64,000 nt of DNA, taken from positions 1 to 64,000 of the forward strand of contig JAAUUJ010000004.1 in the NCBI GenBank assembly GCA_012030715.1, given 5' to 3'. A program made the position numbers and the translations under genes. The notes beneath the pieces are model-generated. The model was not told where the DNA came from and made no database searches. It saw nothing but the letters and a program-made list of their open reading frames with translations. Shown here one piece after another: positions 19,737 to 29,799 of this stretch. Origin of the DNA: Synechococcaceae cyanobacterium SM2_3_1. GTDB taxonomy: Bacteria; Cyanobacteriota; Cyanobacteriia; Thermostichales; Thermostichaceae. Position 1 is the stretch's first letter. Each line of letters begins with the position of its first letter.

Positions 19737-21289
19737 CAATGAAGGCTCCTGTAGAAACTGCAACCGATCTCAACAGTGCTCCCCCAGAACTGGAGGTGGT
19801 GAACCTGACCAAGATCTTTGGCTCAGTCAGGGCGCTGGATCATGTCTCAATGAGAGTTAAACCTGGAACATTTCATGGCCTATTGGGGGAAAACGGGGCA
19901 GGTAAAAGCACCCTGGTGAAATGTGTCATGGGATTCTACCAGCCCACCTCTGGCGATGTGATCATTGGCAAGCGATCGCGTGCAATCAAAAATCCTAAGG
20001 ATGCCCACCACTTTGGCATTGGCATGGTCTATCAGCACTTTACCTCTGTGCCTGCCATGACGGTGGCTGAGAATCTGGTCCTGAGCCGCTACGACAGCCC
20101 TTTTCTAATTGATTGGCCGTCTGAGATCTCGGCATTAGAAGCCTTTATGGCAACTTCCCCCTTCCATGTGCCTCTGGATCTGCCCGTGGCTCAACTTGCC
20201 GCAGGCCAAAAACAGAAGTTAGAGATCCTGAAGCAACTCTATCTGAAAAGTCGCATCTTGATCCTGGATGAGCCCACCTCGGTGCTGACCCCTAAGGAGG
20301 CTGATGAAGTTCTGGGATTGCTGCGAGGGGAGGTGGAGGCAGGCAAGCTGAGTGTCCTTCTGATTACGCATAAATTCCGTGAGGTACAGTCATTTGTAGA
20401 TGAGGTAACCGTGCTGCGCAAAGGATCCCTGGCAGGACATGGTCAAATTGCCGATCTAACTATCTCTGACATGGCCACGATGATGCTGGGAGAAGCTCGT
20501 GAGCCTCAGAAGGTCACCAAGGTCAATCTGGAATCCACCGCACCTGTTTTGCAGATCCATGCCCTACAGGCCAATCAGGATAATGGTCTGCCCGCTGTCA
20601 AGGGAGTGGATCTAACGGTTAATGGGGGTGAGATTGTCGGAATCGCAGGCGTATCAGGAAATGGTCAGCGGGAACTGGTGGAAGTGCTGGCCGGGCAACG
20701 CTCACCTACGGGGGGAACGATCCATGTCAATGGCCAGCTTTACGGCGCCACTCGTAGCGAGATGCAAAAGCATAAAGTGTTCGCCTTACCCGAGGATCCC
20801 CTGCGCAATGCCTGTGTCCCCCACATGAGCGTGGCGGAAAATATGGCCCTCCGCACTTTTGATCGGCCTCCCCAGACTTGGTCCAGAGTGCTCTTAATCC
20901 TGAAGGCGATCCGGAATGCAGCTCAGACTCTGATTGCAACCTTCAATGTCAAGACCCCCACTCCCGAAACCGCTATTTCTCAGCTTTCTGGAGGCAATGT
21001 GCAGCGGGCAGTGCTGGCGCGGGAACTCTCCAATGAATCCATCAACCTCCTGATCGCAGCCAATCCCTGTTTTGGCCTGGATTTTAATGCGGTGGACTAT
21101 ATCCATGGGCAGATCTTGGCAGCTCGCAATCAGGGGGTGGCGGTCCTATTGGTGAGTGAAGATCTGGATGAGTTACTCACACTTGCGGATCGGATTGTGG
21201 TGATCAGCGCTGGGCAGTTTGCCTATGAAAGTCGAGTGGATACAGCTGATTTTGACATGATCGCTCGCAGTATGGCGGGGCATGCGTGA
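19733..21289 (+). CDS. ABC transporter ATP-binding protein, double-cassette sugar/nucleoside type
   Basis: ATG overlaps the hydrolase stop (ATGA). Two cassettes: [16 protein letters not shown] and [31 protein letters not shown]. Confidence 0.92.
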   Translation: MTMKAPVETATDLNSAPPELEVVNLTKIFGSVRALDHVSMRVKPGTFHGLLGENGAGKSTLVKCVMGFYQPTSGDVIIGKRSRAIKNPKDAHHFGIGMVYQHFTSVPAMTVAENLVLSRYDSPFLIDWPSEISALEAFMATSPFHVPLDLPVAQLAAGQKQKLEILKQLYLKSRILILDEPTSVLTPKEADEVLGLLRGEVEAGKLSVLLITHKFREVQSFVDEVTVLRKGSLAGHGQIADLTISDMATMMLGEAREPQKVTKVNLESTAPVLQIHALQANQDNGLPAVKGVDLTVNGGEIVGIAGVSGNGQRELVEVLAGQRSPTGGTIHVNGQLYGATRSEMQKHKVFALPEDPLRNACVPHMSVAENMALRTFDRPPQTWSRVLLILKAIRNAAQTLIATFNVKTPTPETAISQLSGGNVQRAVLARELSNESINLLIAANPCFGLDFNAVDYIHGQILAARNQGVAVLLVSEDLDELLTLADRIVVISAGQFAYESRVDTADFDMIARSMAGHA

Positions 21290-21323
21290 GAGGATCCTAA
21301 CTCTTTTCCAGAATGGGTGAAAT

Positions 21324-22003
21324 ATGCCTGTAATTCCGGCTCTGCCTTATGATTATGAGTTCCCTATGCAGGGGATTGCTCTGGTCGCGATCGATATGCA
21401 GCGAGACTTTATGGAACCCGGTGGATTTGGAGAATCTCTGGGCAATGATGTCAGTGTTCTACGCAGTGTGATTGATCCAGTACAGAAGTTATTCAAGGTA
21501 TTTCGAGATCAGCACCTCCCAATCATCCACACTCTAGAAGCTCATCAACCGGATCTTTCTGATTGCCCTACCTCTAAACTTAACCGGGGCAATAGTGATC
21601 TAAAAATCGGGAATGCCGGACCCATGGGGCGGATCTTGATCCAAGGGGAAATGGGTAACGCCATTATTCCTGAACTGGCACCCGAACCTAGTGAAATTGT
21701 GATCCATAAACCTGGGAAAGGGGCTTTCTACAATACTCTTTTGGAGAGCGAACTGAAGAAACGAGGGATCACCCATCTGATTTTACTGGAGTCACCACCG
21801 AAGTCTGTGTACAGTCCACAATGCGGGAGGCCAATGATCGGGGATATGAGTGCCTTCTGGTTGAGGAGGGAACTGCCAGCTATTTTCCAGAATTCAAGCA
21901 GGCCACCCTGGAGATGATCCGTGCTCAGGGGGGAATTGTGGGGTGGACAGCCCATGTTGAGGATGTTGTGAATGCATTTGAACCAGCGCGGGTCGAGGCT
22001 TAG
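21324..22003 (+). CDS. Second isochorismatase-fold cysteine hydrolase (frameshifted)
   Basis: [23 protein letters not shown]...; adding a base near 21783 joins [58 protein letters not shown] (catalytic Cys kept). Confidence 0.85.
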
Positions 22004-22011
22004 GACATTTA

Positions 22012-22411
22012 TTGATGGAAGAAACATTCCTCCTGGCAGTTAACGGCACCCTCATGCGAGGATTAGAACTGAACGCCAATATGATCTCTGCAGGTGCCAC
22101 CTTTGTCAGGGAAACAACCACCGATCCCGCCTACCGGCTATGGTCAGTTGAAGATCGCTATCCAGCGATGCAGCGGGTCAGTCTTGGGGGACAGGCGATT
22201 GCGCTGGAGATTTGGTCTGTGCCTGCAGCAGGGCTTGATTCAGATTCTGTTGCAAGAACCGTCTGGATTGACTATTGGCAAGGTGAAGCTAGCGGATGGA
22301 TCAGAAGTTCTCGGGGTTCTGGGTGAAGCGATCACCTGTGAGGGATGTAAAGAGATTACCTCCTGGAGTGGATGGCGCGCATATGCAGATAGTCAGATAA
22401 AGACTCAATGA
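22012..22411 (+). CDS. Stand-alone protein resembling allophanate hydrolase (AtzF/DUR1) C-terminal domain (frameshifted)
   Basis: LLAVNGTLMRGLELNANMISAGATFVRETTTDPAYRLWSVEDRYPAMQRVSLGGQAIALEIWSVPA + LLQEPSGLTIGKVKLADGSEVLGVLGEAITCEGCKEITSWSGWRAY; frame changes between about 22225 and 22260. Confidence 0.75.
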
Positions 22412-22426
22412 TTAACTAGCAGTGTG

Positions 22427-22452
22427 AAAACCTTAGAAGGATGAGAGGTTTT
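22427..22452 (+). terminator. Hairpin with T-tract, probable operon terminator
   Basis: AAAACCT-tagaaggatgag-AGGTTTT followed by T, 16 nt after the last gene of the cluster. Confidence 0.55.
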
Positions 22453-22630
22453 TATTCCCCGAGTTAGCAAAATAGTAACTCATTGGAGTGGTTAGTCATC
22501 GTGGTTTTTTTGTCAACTCACTGGACGCGAATCATAATCTCATGTATGGCAATCAGGCATGATTCATGAGATCTGCGAGGTTGTCCTGCTTGATAGATAG
22601 GGACTTGAGCCTGCTTGCGTCTTCCACCTG

Positions 22631-23794
22631 ATGTCTGATTGCTATATTGATCTCATCTATAGATCTGTGGAGGCTGGATTGAAAAGCGTAGGATTGGTTC
22701 TGGGAAGTGGTGGTGCTCGAGGGTGGGCACACATTGGTGTGATCCGAGCTTTAGAGGAAGCGAATATCCAAATTAGCCACATCACTGGGGCAAGTATTGG
22801 AGCCCTTGTAGGGGCAGTTTATGCCGCTGGCGAGTTAGATGATCTGGAAGAATTTATCCGCTCATTGGACTGGAAAGGAGTAGTTTCCTTTTTTGATGTA
22901 GTTTTTCCTAGTAGTGGCCTACTGGATGGCAACAGAGTTTATGAATTACTTTCTGAACATTTACATAGTATGAATATCGAAGATGCTGATCTCGAATTTT
23001 GCTGTGTTGCTACAGATCTGATCACTGGTCAAGAGGTGCGTCTCCAGGCTGGACCTATGGTAGATGCAGTCCGTGCCAGTATTTCTATTCCAGGAATATT
23101 TACCCCATTTGAGAGGGATGGAAGGTTCCTTGGAGATGGGGGAATTATTAATCCCCTCCCTGTTGATATCATGCAACAGATGGGAGCCGAAGTCATTATT
23201 GCTGTAAACCTTAACCATCACTCTTCTATGGAGTCAATTACAGAAACAGTGCAGGAATCTCTATCCTTATCTATAGAAGCGCCAGAAATGTCTAGCGGTC
23301 AGCAACAGGTCATATCTTCCCACCAGGAAACAAATATTGAAGCCCTAGCAGAAGCAGAAATATCTAGAACTCTTTGTAAGGAGAACACTGATTCTGAGGA
23401 TAAAGTTCAACATAAAGAGAGTACCCAAAAAACAAGTGTTTTAATTCAAGGCGAAACCACTAACCGTGTGAACATCAAATCACTAATTGACCGAATACAG
23501 CAGCGATACGAGCTTATTCAAGATCAAGTACAAGCGAAACTTGAGAACTGGATGCCAGAGAAAAAAACAGGAATGAATATTTTTGATGTGATTGGGGCTT
23601 CTCTTAATGTTATGGAGCAACAGGTAACCCAAAGTAAGCTCGATACTTGCCCTCCTGACATCTTAATTCAACCTATGCTTAGTCAATATGGTATTTTTGA
23701 CTTTCATTTAGCAGATGACATCATCCATGAAGGTTATCGCAGCATGAAAGATCTGATACCAGAGCTTAAGGAAAAGCTGTCAACCAAGCCATAG
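22631..23794 (+). CDS. Patatin-like phospholipase (RssA-type) with long C-terminal extension
   Basis: GLVLGSGGARGWAHIGVIRALEEANIQISHITGASIGALVGAVYA (G-x-S-x-G) and DGG motif. Confidence 0.9.
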   Translation: MSDCYIDLIYRSVEAGLKSVGLVLGSGGARGWAHIGVIRALEEANIQISHITGASIGALVGAVYAAGELDDLEEFIRSLDWKGVVSFFDVVFPSSGLLDGNRVYELLSEHLHSMNIEDADLEFCCVATDLITGQEVRLQAGPMVDAVRASISIPGIFTPFERDGRFLGDGGIINPLPVDIMQQMGAEVIIAVNLNHHSSMESITETVQESLSLSIEAPEMSSGQQQVISSHQETNIEALAEAEISRTLCKENTDSEDKVQHKESTQKTSVLIQGETTNRVNIKSLIDRIQQRYELIQDQVQAKLENWMPEKKTGMNIFDVIGASLNVMEQQVTQSKLDTCPPDILIQPMLSQYGIFDFHLADDIIHEGYRSMKDLIPELKEKLSTKP

Positions 23795-23965
23795 ATATAA
23801 ACTCATGAAGAAAGATTTTCTCTCGTAGTCCGACTCTATATTTCTTTTGGAGATCAACAGTAAGCCAGAATCAGTCTCTAAATATAAATGTCTATAAAAT
23901 TGACACTACTCGTCTCCTTTCGAGATCTTTTTGCAGTTCAGCAAGCAAAGCACTAGAAGCTTCTG

Positions 23966-24565
23966 TCATATAACCGATGGAACCTGACAGGAAAAATGCA
24001 GGTGCCCTACGGTAAGGAAATCGATCACTATATGCATTGACATGATCACAAAAATTGCTCTATATCGCCAGAATAGCCACATCCAGGTTACAGACATGAG
24101 CATAAACATAATCGGCATGACAGGAGCAGGCTGATGCTGAGGTAAAACATTAACCCAGAATAAGGCATGGATCGCTGCGGAGTAAAGGGCATAGCTGAGG
24201 AATCCCAGACCGAATATCCTTGATGGCGATTGATTTCCCCACTGATTTCCCAGCCAGCAGCCAAGTAGAAACCAGGAAATAAACATCAACTGCTCTAAAC
24301 TGCCGTTGAGAAGAGAAAAGATCACCAGATCATGAAGTTGATAATCACCAGCAGACTCCTTCTGGGTGAATAGAATATACGTAATCGCAGCGACTAATGT
24401 TGCTCCCCAGCCCAATGTGAGGGCTAAAGTATACCCTTCTTGACCCTTAGCAGAACTCAGCTGAGAACTTAAAAGGTTTGGGATCTTTCGCCAGTTCACC
24501 CGTAGCAAGACCCCTGCCCCGCTGCAGGCCAACCAATAAAGCCACACAGATGCTTCAATTGCCAT
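23966..24565 (-). CDS. Polytopic membrane protein of unknown function
   Basis: 199-aa ORF with several hydrophobic segments; no family recognised with confidence. Confidence 0.5.
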   Translation of the reverse strand: MAIEASVWLYWLACSGAGVLLRVNWRKIPNLLSSQLSSAKGQEGYTLALTLGWGATLVAAITYILFTQKESAGDYQLHDLVIFSLLNGSLEQLMFISWFLLGCWLGNQWGNQSPSRIFGLGFLSYALYSAAIHALFWVNVLPQHQPAPVMPIMFMLMSVTWMWLFWRYRAIFVIMSMHIVIDFLTVGHLHFSCQVPSVI

Positions 24566-24570
24566 TGTGA

Positions 24571-25650
24571 TCAGCCACTCTTGATGTTGGTCCAGAGGGC
24601 ATCAATCAATTGCTGCTCTTCTGCTGTTAAAACAGTGCTGTAAAACAATTTGTCCAGGAGTTCATCATCGGGATAAATCGCAGGGTTATTGCGATCCTCC
24701 TGATTAATCATGGGAAGGGCAGCCGTGTTAGGTGTGGGAAAACGGTTGTAATTACTGAGCTTGGCCCCGACTTCTGGATCGAGAATGTAATTGATAAACT
24801 CATGGGCTAACTCGGGATGGGGGGCCTGGGCAGGGATCGCCATTGTATCCATCCAGATGTTGCAACCCTCCTGAGGTAGAAGATACCCGACATTCGGGTT
24901 TTCCTGAGAAGCCTGAAGCGTATCCCCGCTGTAAACCACGGCCACATTAGCCGTTCCAGACAGCAACTGGTTTTTGCCACCCACACCCCCAATAAAGCCA
25001 GCACTCCGCCGTTTGGTTTCCAGCATCAGATCCTGGATCTGCCTCAATTCTTCCGGTTTCGTTGTATTCGGTTTAAAGCCCAGGTATACCGCCGCAGAAC
25101 TGATCATGGAACGCTGGTCATCGATCAGGGTAAACGGACCCACCTGTTGCTCAGGCTCAAAGATCAGGGACCAGGAGACAGGAAAATTTTCTGGCAGTTT
25201 GTCCTTGCGATAGCCCAACCCTGTGGTTCCTAGCTGATAGGGGAGCGTGTAGGTATTGCCTGGATCGAAGGACAGATCAATGTATTTGGCTCCCAGATTT
25301 GCAAAGTTGGGCAACTGCGATTTATCTAGAGGCTGGAGTAGATCCAATTCCACCATGGTGGGGACAATGTAGTCGCTAGGAACCACAACATCGTACTGAC
25401 TAACTCCCCCCCCCTGCAGTTTGGCCACCATATCTTCATTGGATTCGTAAAGGCTGACCACCACACGCTTGCCCGTTTTCTCTGTAAAGTCAGTCACGAT
25501 CTCGGGATCGATGTACTCTGACCAGATGTATAAATTCAGGGTTTGATCCTGCGCAGGACTGTAGCTGGACCAGACCAGAAGCAAAAACAGGCTGCAAAGC
25601 AGAAAAGTGGTCGTAACGAGCCAGCGTTTCATGCCTGGGACTTCCTCCAA
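24571..25650 (-). CDS. Spermidine/putrescine-type ABC transporter substrate-binding protein (PotD family)
   Basis: LNLYIWSEYIDPEIVTDFTEKTGKRVVVSLYESNEDMVAKLQGGG...YDVVVPSDYIVPTMVELDLLQPLDKSQLPNFANL. Confidence 0.92.
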   Translation of the reverse strand: MEEVPGMKRWLVTTTFLLCSLFLLLVWSSYSPAQDQTLNLYIWSEYIDPEIVTDFTEKTGKRVVVSLYESNEDMVAKLQGGGVSQYDVVVPSDYIVPTMVELDLLQPLDKSQLPNFANLGAKYIDLSFDPGNTYTLPYQLGTTGLGYRKDKLPENFPVSWSLIFEPEQQVGPFTLIDDQRSMISSAAVYLGFKPNTTKPEELRQIQDLMLETKRRSAGFIGGVGGKNQLLSGTANVAVVYSGDTLQASQENPNVGYLLPQEGCNIWMDTMAIPAQAPHPELAHEFINYILDPEVGAKLSNYNRFPTPNTAALPMINQEDRNNPAIYPDDELLDKLFYSTVLTAEEQQLIDALWTNIKSG

Positions 25651-25797
25651 TGAACAGTTGCCTATATCCGTGACAACTATACAGACTGATCTGTTCCTTT
25701 GACATCAGCATTTCTGGGGAGAGATCCGCGGCAACCCTGCACAACGGATCTGGAACTGCAGCAGGCTAAACTGAGTTTCACGCTACATTCGTGATTT

Positions 25798-27385
25798 ATG
25801 AGCGCTGCCATCAGCCCGATTCAAATTGAGATCATGGCGCATGCCCTGAGCGGGATTGCCGAGGAGATGGGGGGCTCGGCTGATTCGAGGATCCTATTCC
25901 GCAAATATTAAGGAGCGGCGGGACTGCTCCACAGCTCTCTTCGACGCCCAAGGGTTTTTGCTGGCTCAGGCGGCTCATATTCCTGTTCATTTGGGGGCTC
26001 TAGCGGATGCAGTCCAGGCGGTGATTGCCTCTGATCCCAGCCCCCGCGATGCCTATTTGCTCAATGATCCCTTTCAAGGGGGATCTCATCTGCCGGATCT
26101 GACCCTAGTCACAGCAATTCCAGATCTCTGGCAGTCAGAGAGGGTGGTAGCTTATGCCGTGAACCGGGCCCATCATGCGGATATTGGAGGGATGCGTCCT
26201 GGCTCCATGCCCGCGGACTCCACTGAGATCTGGCAAGAGGGACTGGTGATCCCCCCGATTCGAGTGGCAAGATCTATGCCCTCGGGACCCGAGTGGGATC
26301 CTCACCTGTTGAGGTTGGTATTGGCCAATGTACGGCAGGCGGATCAACGTTTGGGGGATCTCCAAGCACAAGCGGGGGCAAATGGGATTGGGTTACAGCG
26401 ATTCCAGGATCTGTTGCGGGAGTACGGTGAGCTGGCCTGGGAGATCATTGCAGCTGTGAGGGCTTACACTGAGCGGCGGATTCGGACCCAAATTGCTGAG
26501 CTTCCCGACGGGTGTTACCAAGCCGAAGATGTTCTGGAAACCGAGGATCCGGATTGTCCGATTCACTTGCAGGTGGCGGTGATCGTGACAGGCGATAGTC
26601 TGCAGGTGGATTTTACTGGAACTGCTGCTGCCGTACCGGGAAATCTGAATGCGCCGCTGGCGGTCACCCGTTCGGCTGTGCTCTTTGCCTTGCGCTGCTT
26701 GCTAGATCCAGAAGCTCCCAGTAATGCAGGTGCAGAGATCCCCATTCAGATCCATGTCCCGCAATCATGTTTACTAAATGCCCAGTTTCCTGCAGCGGTG
26801 GTAGCGGGCAATGTCGAAACCTCACAGCGGATCGCCGATCTGATCTTCAAAGCCCTGGCAGAGGTGGCGGGGAAGCGAGCGATTGCTCAGGGGCAGGGAA
26901 CAATGAACAATTTGATCCTGGGAAATGCACAGTTCACCTACTATGAAACGATGGCAGGAGGCCAGGGAGCCAGTCCGAGCGGTCCTGGTCTTGATGCTGT
27001 GCATGTAGGTATGAGCAACACTCTGAATACGCCGATTGAAGCATTAGAACTGGAATATCCCCTGCGGGTCATGCAATATGAACTACGCCAGGAGTCAGGT
27101 GGATCCGGTTCCCATCGGGGAGGGCAGGGACTGGTGCGATCTTTGCAGGTGTTGCAGAACTGCACTTTATCCTTGCTGACGGAGCGGCGGCAGTTTGCGC
27201 CAGAAGGAATCGCTGGAGGAGGATCTGGAGAAGTTGGGATCAATGAATTGAATGGGGAAAAGCTTCCTGGGAAAACCACCTGCCAGTTGAAAGCTGGCGA
27301 TATCCTGACGATCAAGACGCCCGGCGGTGGAGGATGGGGATTAGCAATTCATGACCAGGATCCTCAAGAGCAGCGCTTCTCTTGA
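25798..27385 (+). CDS. Hydantoinase B / oxoprolinase family protein (HyuB; frameshifted near N-terminus)
   Basis: ATG 25798: MSAAISPIQIEIMAHALSGIAEEMG...; reading the G-run at 25869-25874 one base shorter gives AEEMGARLIRGSYSANIKERRDCSTALFD. Confidence 0.88.
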
Positions 27386-27400
27386 TTCTGTTGAGTCAAA

Positions 27401-29734
27401 TTAGGGAGCTGGGATGCCGTAAAGCGTTGATCGTTGTTGGGGGATCCGCCCTGCTTCTAAAATAAGGTTGATCATTTGCTGAGGGGTGGTTTCCTGACCG
27501 TGGCTGGCCCCTGCGGCTCGACTAATACTTTCATTCATCAACGTGCCCCCAAGATCATTTGCCCCGACCTGCAGGGCTGCCTGTGCCCCTCGATGCCCCA
27601 GTTTGACCCAGCTGGCCTGAATATTGGGGATCAGCGGATGCAATACTAGTCGAGAGACGGCATGAACAAGCATCGCTTCTCGAAAAGTGGGACCACGACG
27701 GCACTGACCTTTCACGTAGAGGGGAGCCTCCTGCGCCACAAAAGGAAGAGGTACAAACTCTGTGAATCCCCCTGTCTCCGTCTGCAGATCTCGAATTCTC
27801 AACAGGTGACGGGCAACATGGCGGGAAGACTCGATGTGACCAAAAAGTAAGGTCGCAGTGGAGCGCAGGCCAAGGGAATGGGCGGTTCTCATCACCGCTA
27901 ACCACTCTGCAGTTGTGACTTTATCGGGACAAATGATCTGACGAATGTTGTCATCCAAAACTTCCGCCGCAGTTCCCGGCAACGTATTTAAGCCAGCAGC
28001 TTTTAGATGCAGGAGAAATTCAGCTAAAGGTTGATTTAAGGTTTGGGCTCCCTGCCAGACCTCCAGGGGTGAAAAGGCATGGATGTGAATATCTGGACAG
28101 GCAGTTCTGACCGTTTCCAGGATCTTGAGATAATAAGCTCCGGTGTAACTGGGATGAATGCCCCCCTGAAGACACACCTCTGTTGCTCCCCGATCCCAGG
28201 CTTCCCGGGTGCGCTGGCCGATATCTGTCAGGTCCAGATCATAAGGGTGTCCTCGCAGAGTCTCGGCTGTTTTTCCTTTTGAAAAGGCGCAGAACTGACA
28301 TTTGAAAGCACAGATATTGGTGTAGTTAATATTGCGGTTCACCACAAAGGTTACTTTGTCACCACATACCTGTTGCCGCAGCTGATCCGCCGTCTGGCAT
28401 ACCCAGGCAAAATCTGATCCTCGTGCGGATAGAAGCTTCACCACTTCTTCTTCCTGTAAACGCAGTCCGGCGCTAGCTTTTTCACTCAGATCGCGGATCT
28501 CAGCAGAAGGATCAGCAACACTCTGGATCAGGTGCAGAGTCTGCTCGGGGAGTTGGGTGGAAAATCCAGAGATCCAGGGATCAGGGCGGGCAAATCCGTC
28601 ACTATCCATGAGACGCAGAATGCCTGCATGTAGATTCAGATCCACCCAGGTGGATAGATCACGGGTATAGCGGGGATACAGGGTGAGACGTTCCTCCAGA
28701 TGCTTGCCAGCCGCAGCAGTCTCCGCCGCCAGTCGTTCCAAATCAGGCCAGGGAGCTTCGGGGTTGACATAATCCGGAGTCAGAGGAGAAACCCCTCCCC
28801 AATCATTGATCCCCGCCTGAATCAGTTGAGGTAGGTGATCTGGAGAGAGATTCGGAGGCGTCTGGATGCTCATCTTGGGACCAAAGATCAGGCGAGCCAC
28901 ACAGAGGGTCCAGAGAAGTTCATCCAGATCGGGTTCAGGAGCATAGGACATCCCTGTGCCAGGTTTGACCCGAAAAGGTTGAATAATAATTTCCTGTAGG
29001 TGACCAAAGCGGGCGTCTAAATCCTGCAGGTTCAGAAGATCGGCGATGCGTTCCTGCCGCGTTTCTCCGATCCCAATCAGCAATCCTGTCGTGAAGGGGA
29101 TTTGTAACTCTCCGGCTGCCTCGAGGGTTTTCAGACGCACTGCTGGCACTTTGTCAGGCGATCCGAAGTGGGGCATCCCCCGTTGGGTCAGGCGTTCCGA
29201 TCCGCTTTCCAGCATTAAACCCATGGAAACGGCGACGGGACGGAGGTGGAGGAGTTGATCAGAGGTGAGGGTGCCAGGATTCAGGTGAGGCAACACCCCT
29301 GTCTTCTGGTAAACCGCAGCAGCCACCTGCCCCAGATACTCAAGGGTGGAACTATACCCTGCTTGATCCAGAAAAGATCGAGCCTGCGGATAGCGCGATT
29401 CTGGTCGTTCTCCCAGGGTGAACAGTGCTTCTTTACAGCCAACGGTGGCGGCAGTTTCCACGGTCTGAAGCACCTGATCCTGACTCATGTAAAGAGTATC
29501 CAGATCCTGGGGATGATGGGCAAAGGTGCAGTAATGACACCTATCCCGACACAACTGGGTCAGGGGCAGAAAAACTTTTCTGGAATAGGTGATCACCTTG
29601 CCAAATCCCTGATCCCGCAGATGAGCAGCCGCCTCCAGCCATAAGGAGCTCCAGGGAAGTTCGGCCAGCTGCTTTGCCTCGGCAACGGTTGCAGGACGAC
29701 ACTCAGCGGCCAGGGTTGTGATCAAAGAGGACAT
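27401..29734 (-). CDS. Bifunctional FO synthase, fused CofG-CofH (FbiC-like)
   Basis: Single 777-aa ORF with two radical-SAM motifs: CRDRCHYCTF (CofG half) and CAFKCQFCAFSKGK (CofH half). Confidence 0.92.
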   Translation of the reverse strand: MSSLITTLAAECRPATVAEAKQLAELPWSSLWLEAAAHLRDQGFGKVITYSRKVFLPLTQLCRDRCHYCTFAHHPQDLDTLYMSQDQVLQTVETAATVGCKEALFTLGERPESRYPQARSFLDQAGYSSTLEYLGQVAAAVYQKTGVLPHLNPGTLTSDQLLHLRPVAVSMGLMLESGSERLTQRGMPHFGSPDKVPAVRLKTLEAAGELQIPFTTGLLIGIGETRQERIADLLNLQDLDARFGHLQEIIIQPFRVKPGTGMSYAPEPDLDELLWTLCVARLIFGPKMSIQTPPNLSPDHLPQLIQAGINDWGGVSPLTPDYVNPEAPWPDLERLAAETAAAGKHLEERLTLYPRYTRDLSTWVDLNLHAGILRLMDSDGFARPDPWISGFSTQLPEQTLHLIQSVADPSAEIRDLSEKASAGLRLQEEEVVKLLSARGSDFAWVCQTADQLRQQVCGDKVTFVVNRNINYTNICAFKCQFCAFSKGKTAETLRGHPYDLDLTDIGQRTREAWDRGATEVCLQGGIHPSYTGAYYLKILETVRTACPDIHIHAFSPLEVWQGAQTLNQPLAEFLLHLKAAGLNTLPGTAAEVLDDNIRQIICPDKVTTAEWLAVMRTAHSLGLRSTATLLFGHIESSRHVARHLLRIRDLQTETGGFTEFVPLPFVAQEAPLYVKGQCRRGPTFREAMLVHAVSRLVLHPLIPNIQASWVKLGHRGAQAALQVGANDLGGTLMNESISRAAGASHGQETTPQQMINLILEAGRIPQQRSTLYGIPAP

Positions 29735-29799
29735 TGCGAAAGAAAAAGTAGGGCTTTACTTGATCATGGCCTTCCGGGTTCACAGGCGCAATTGCCAGT

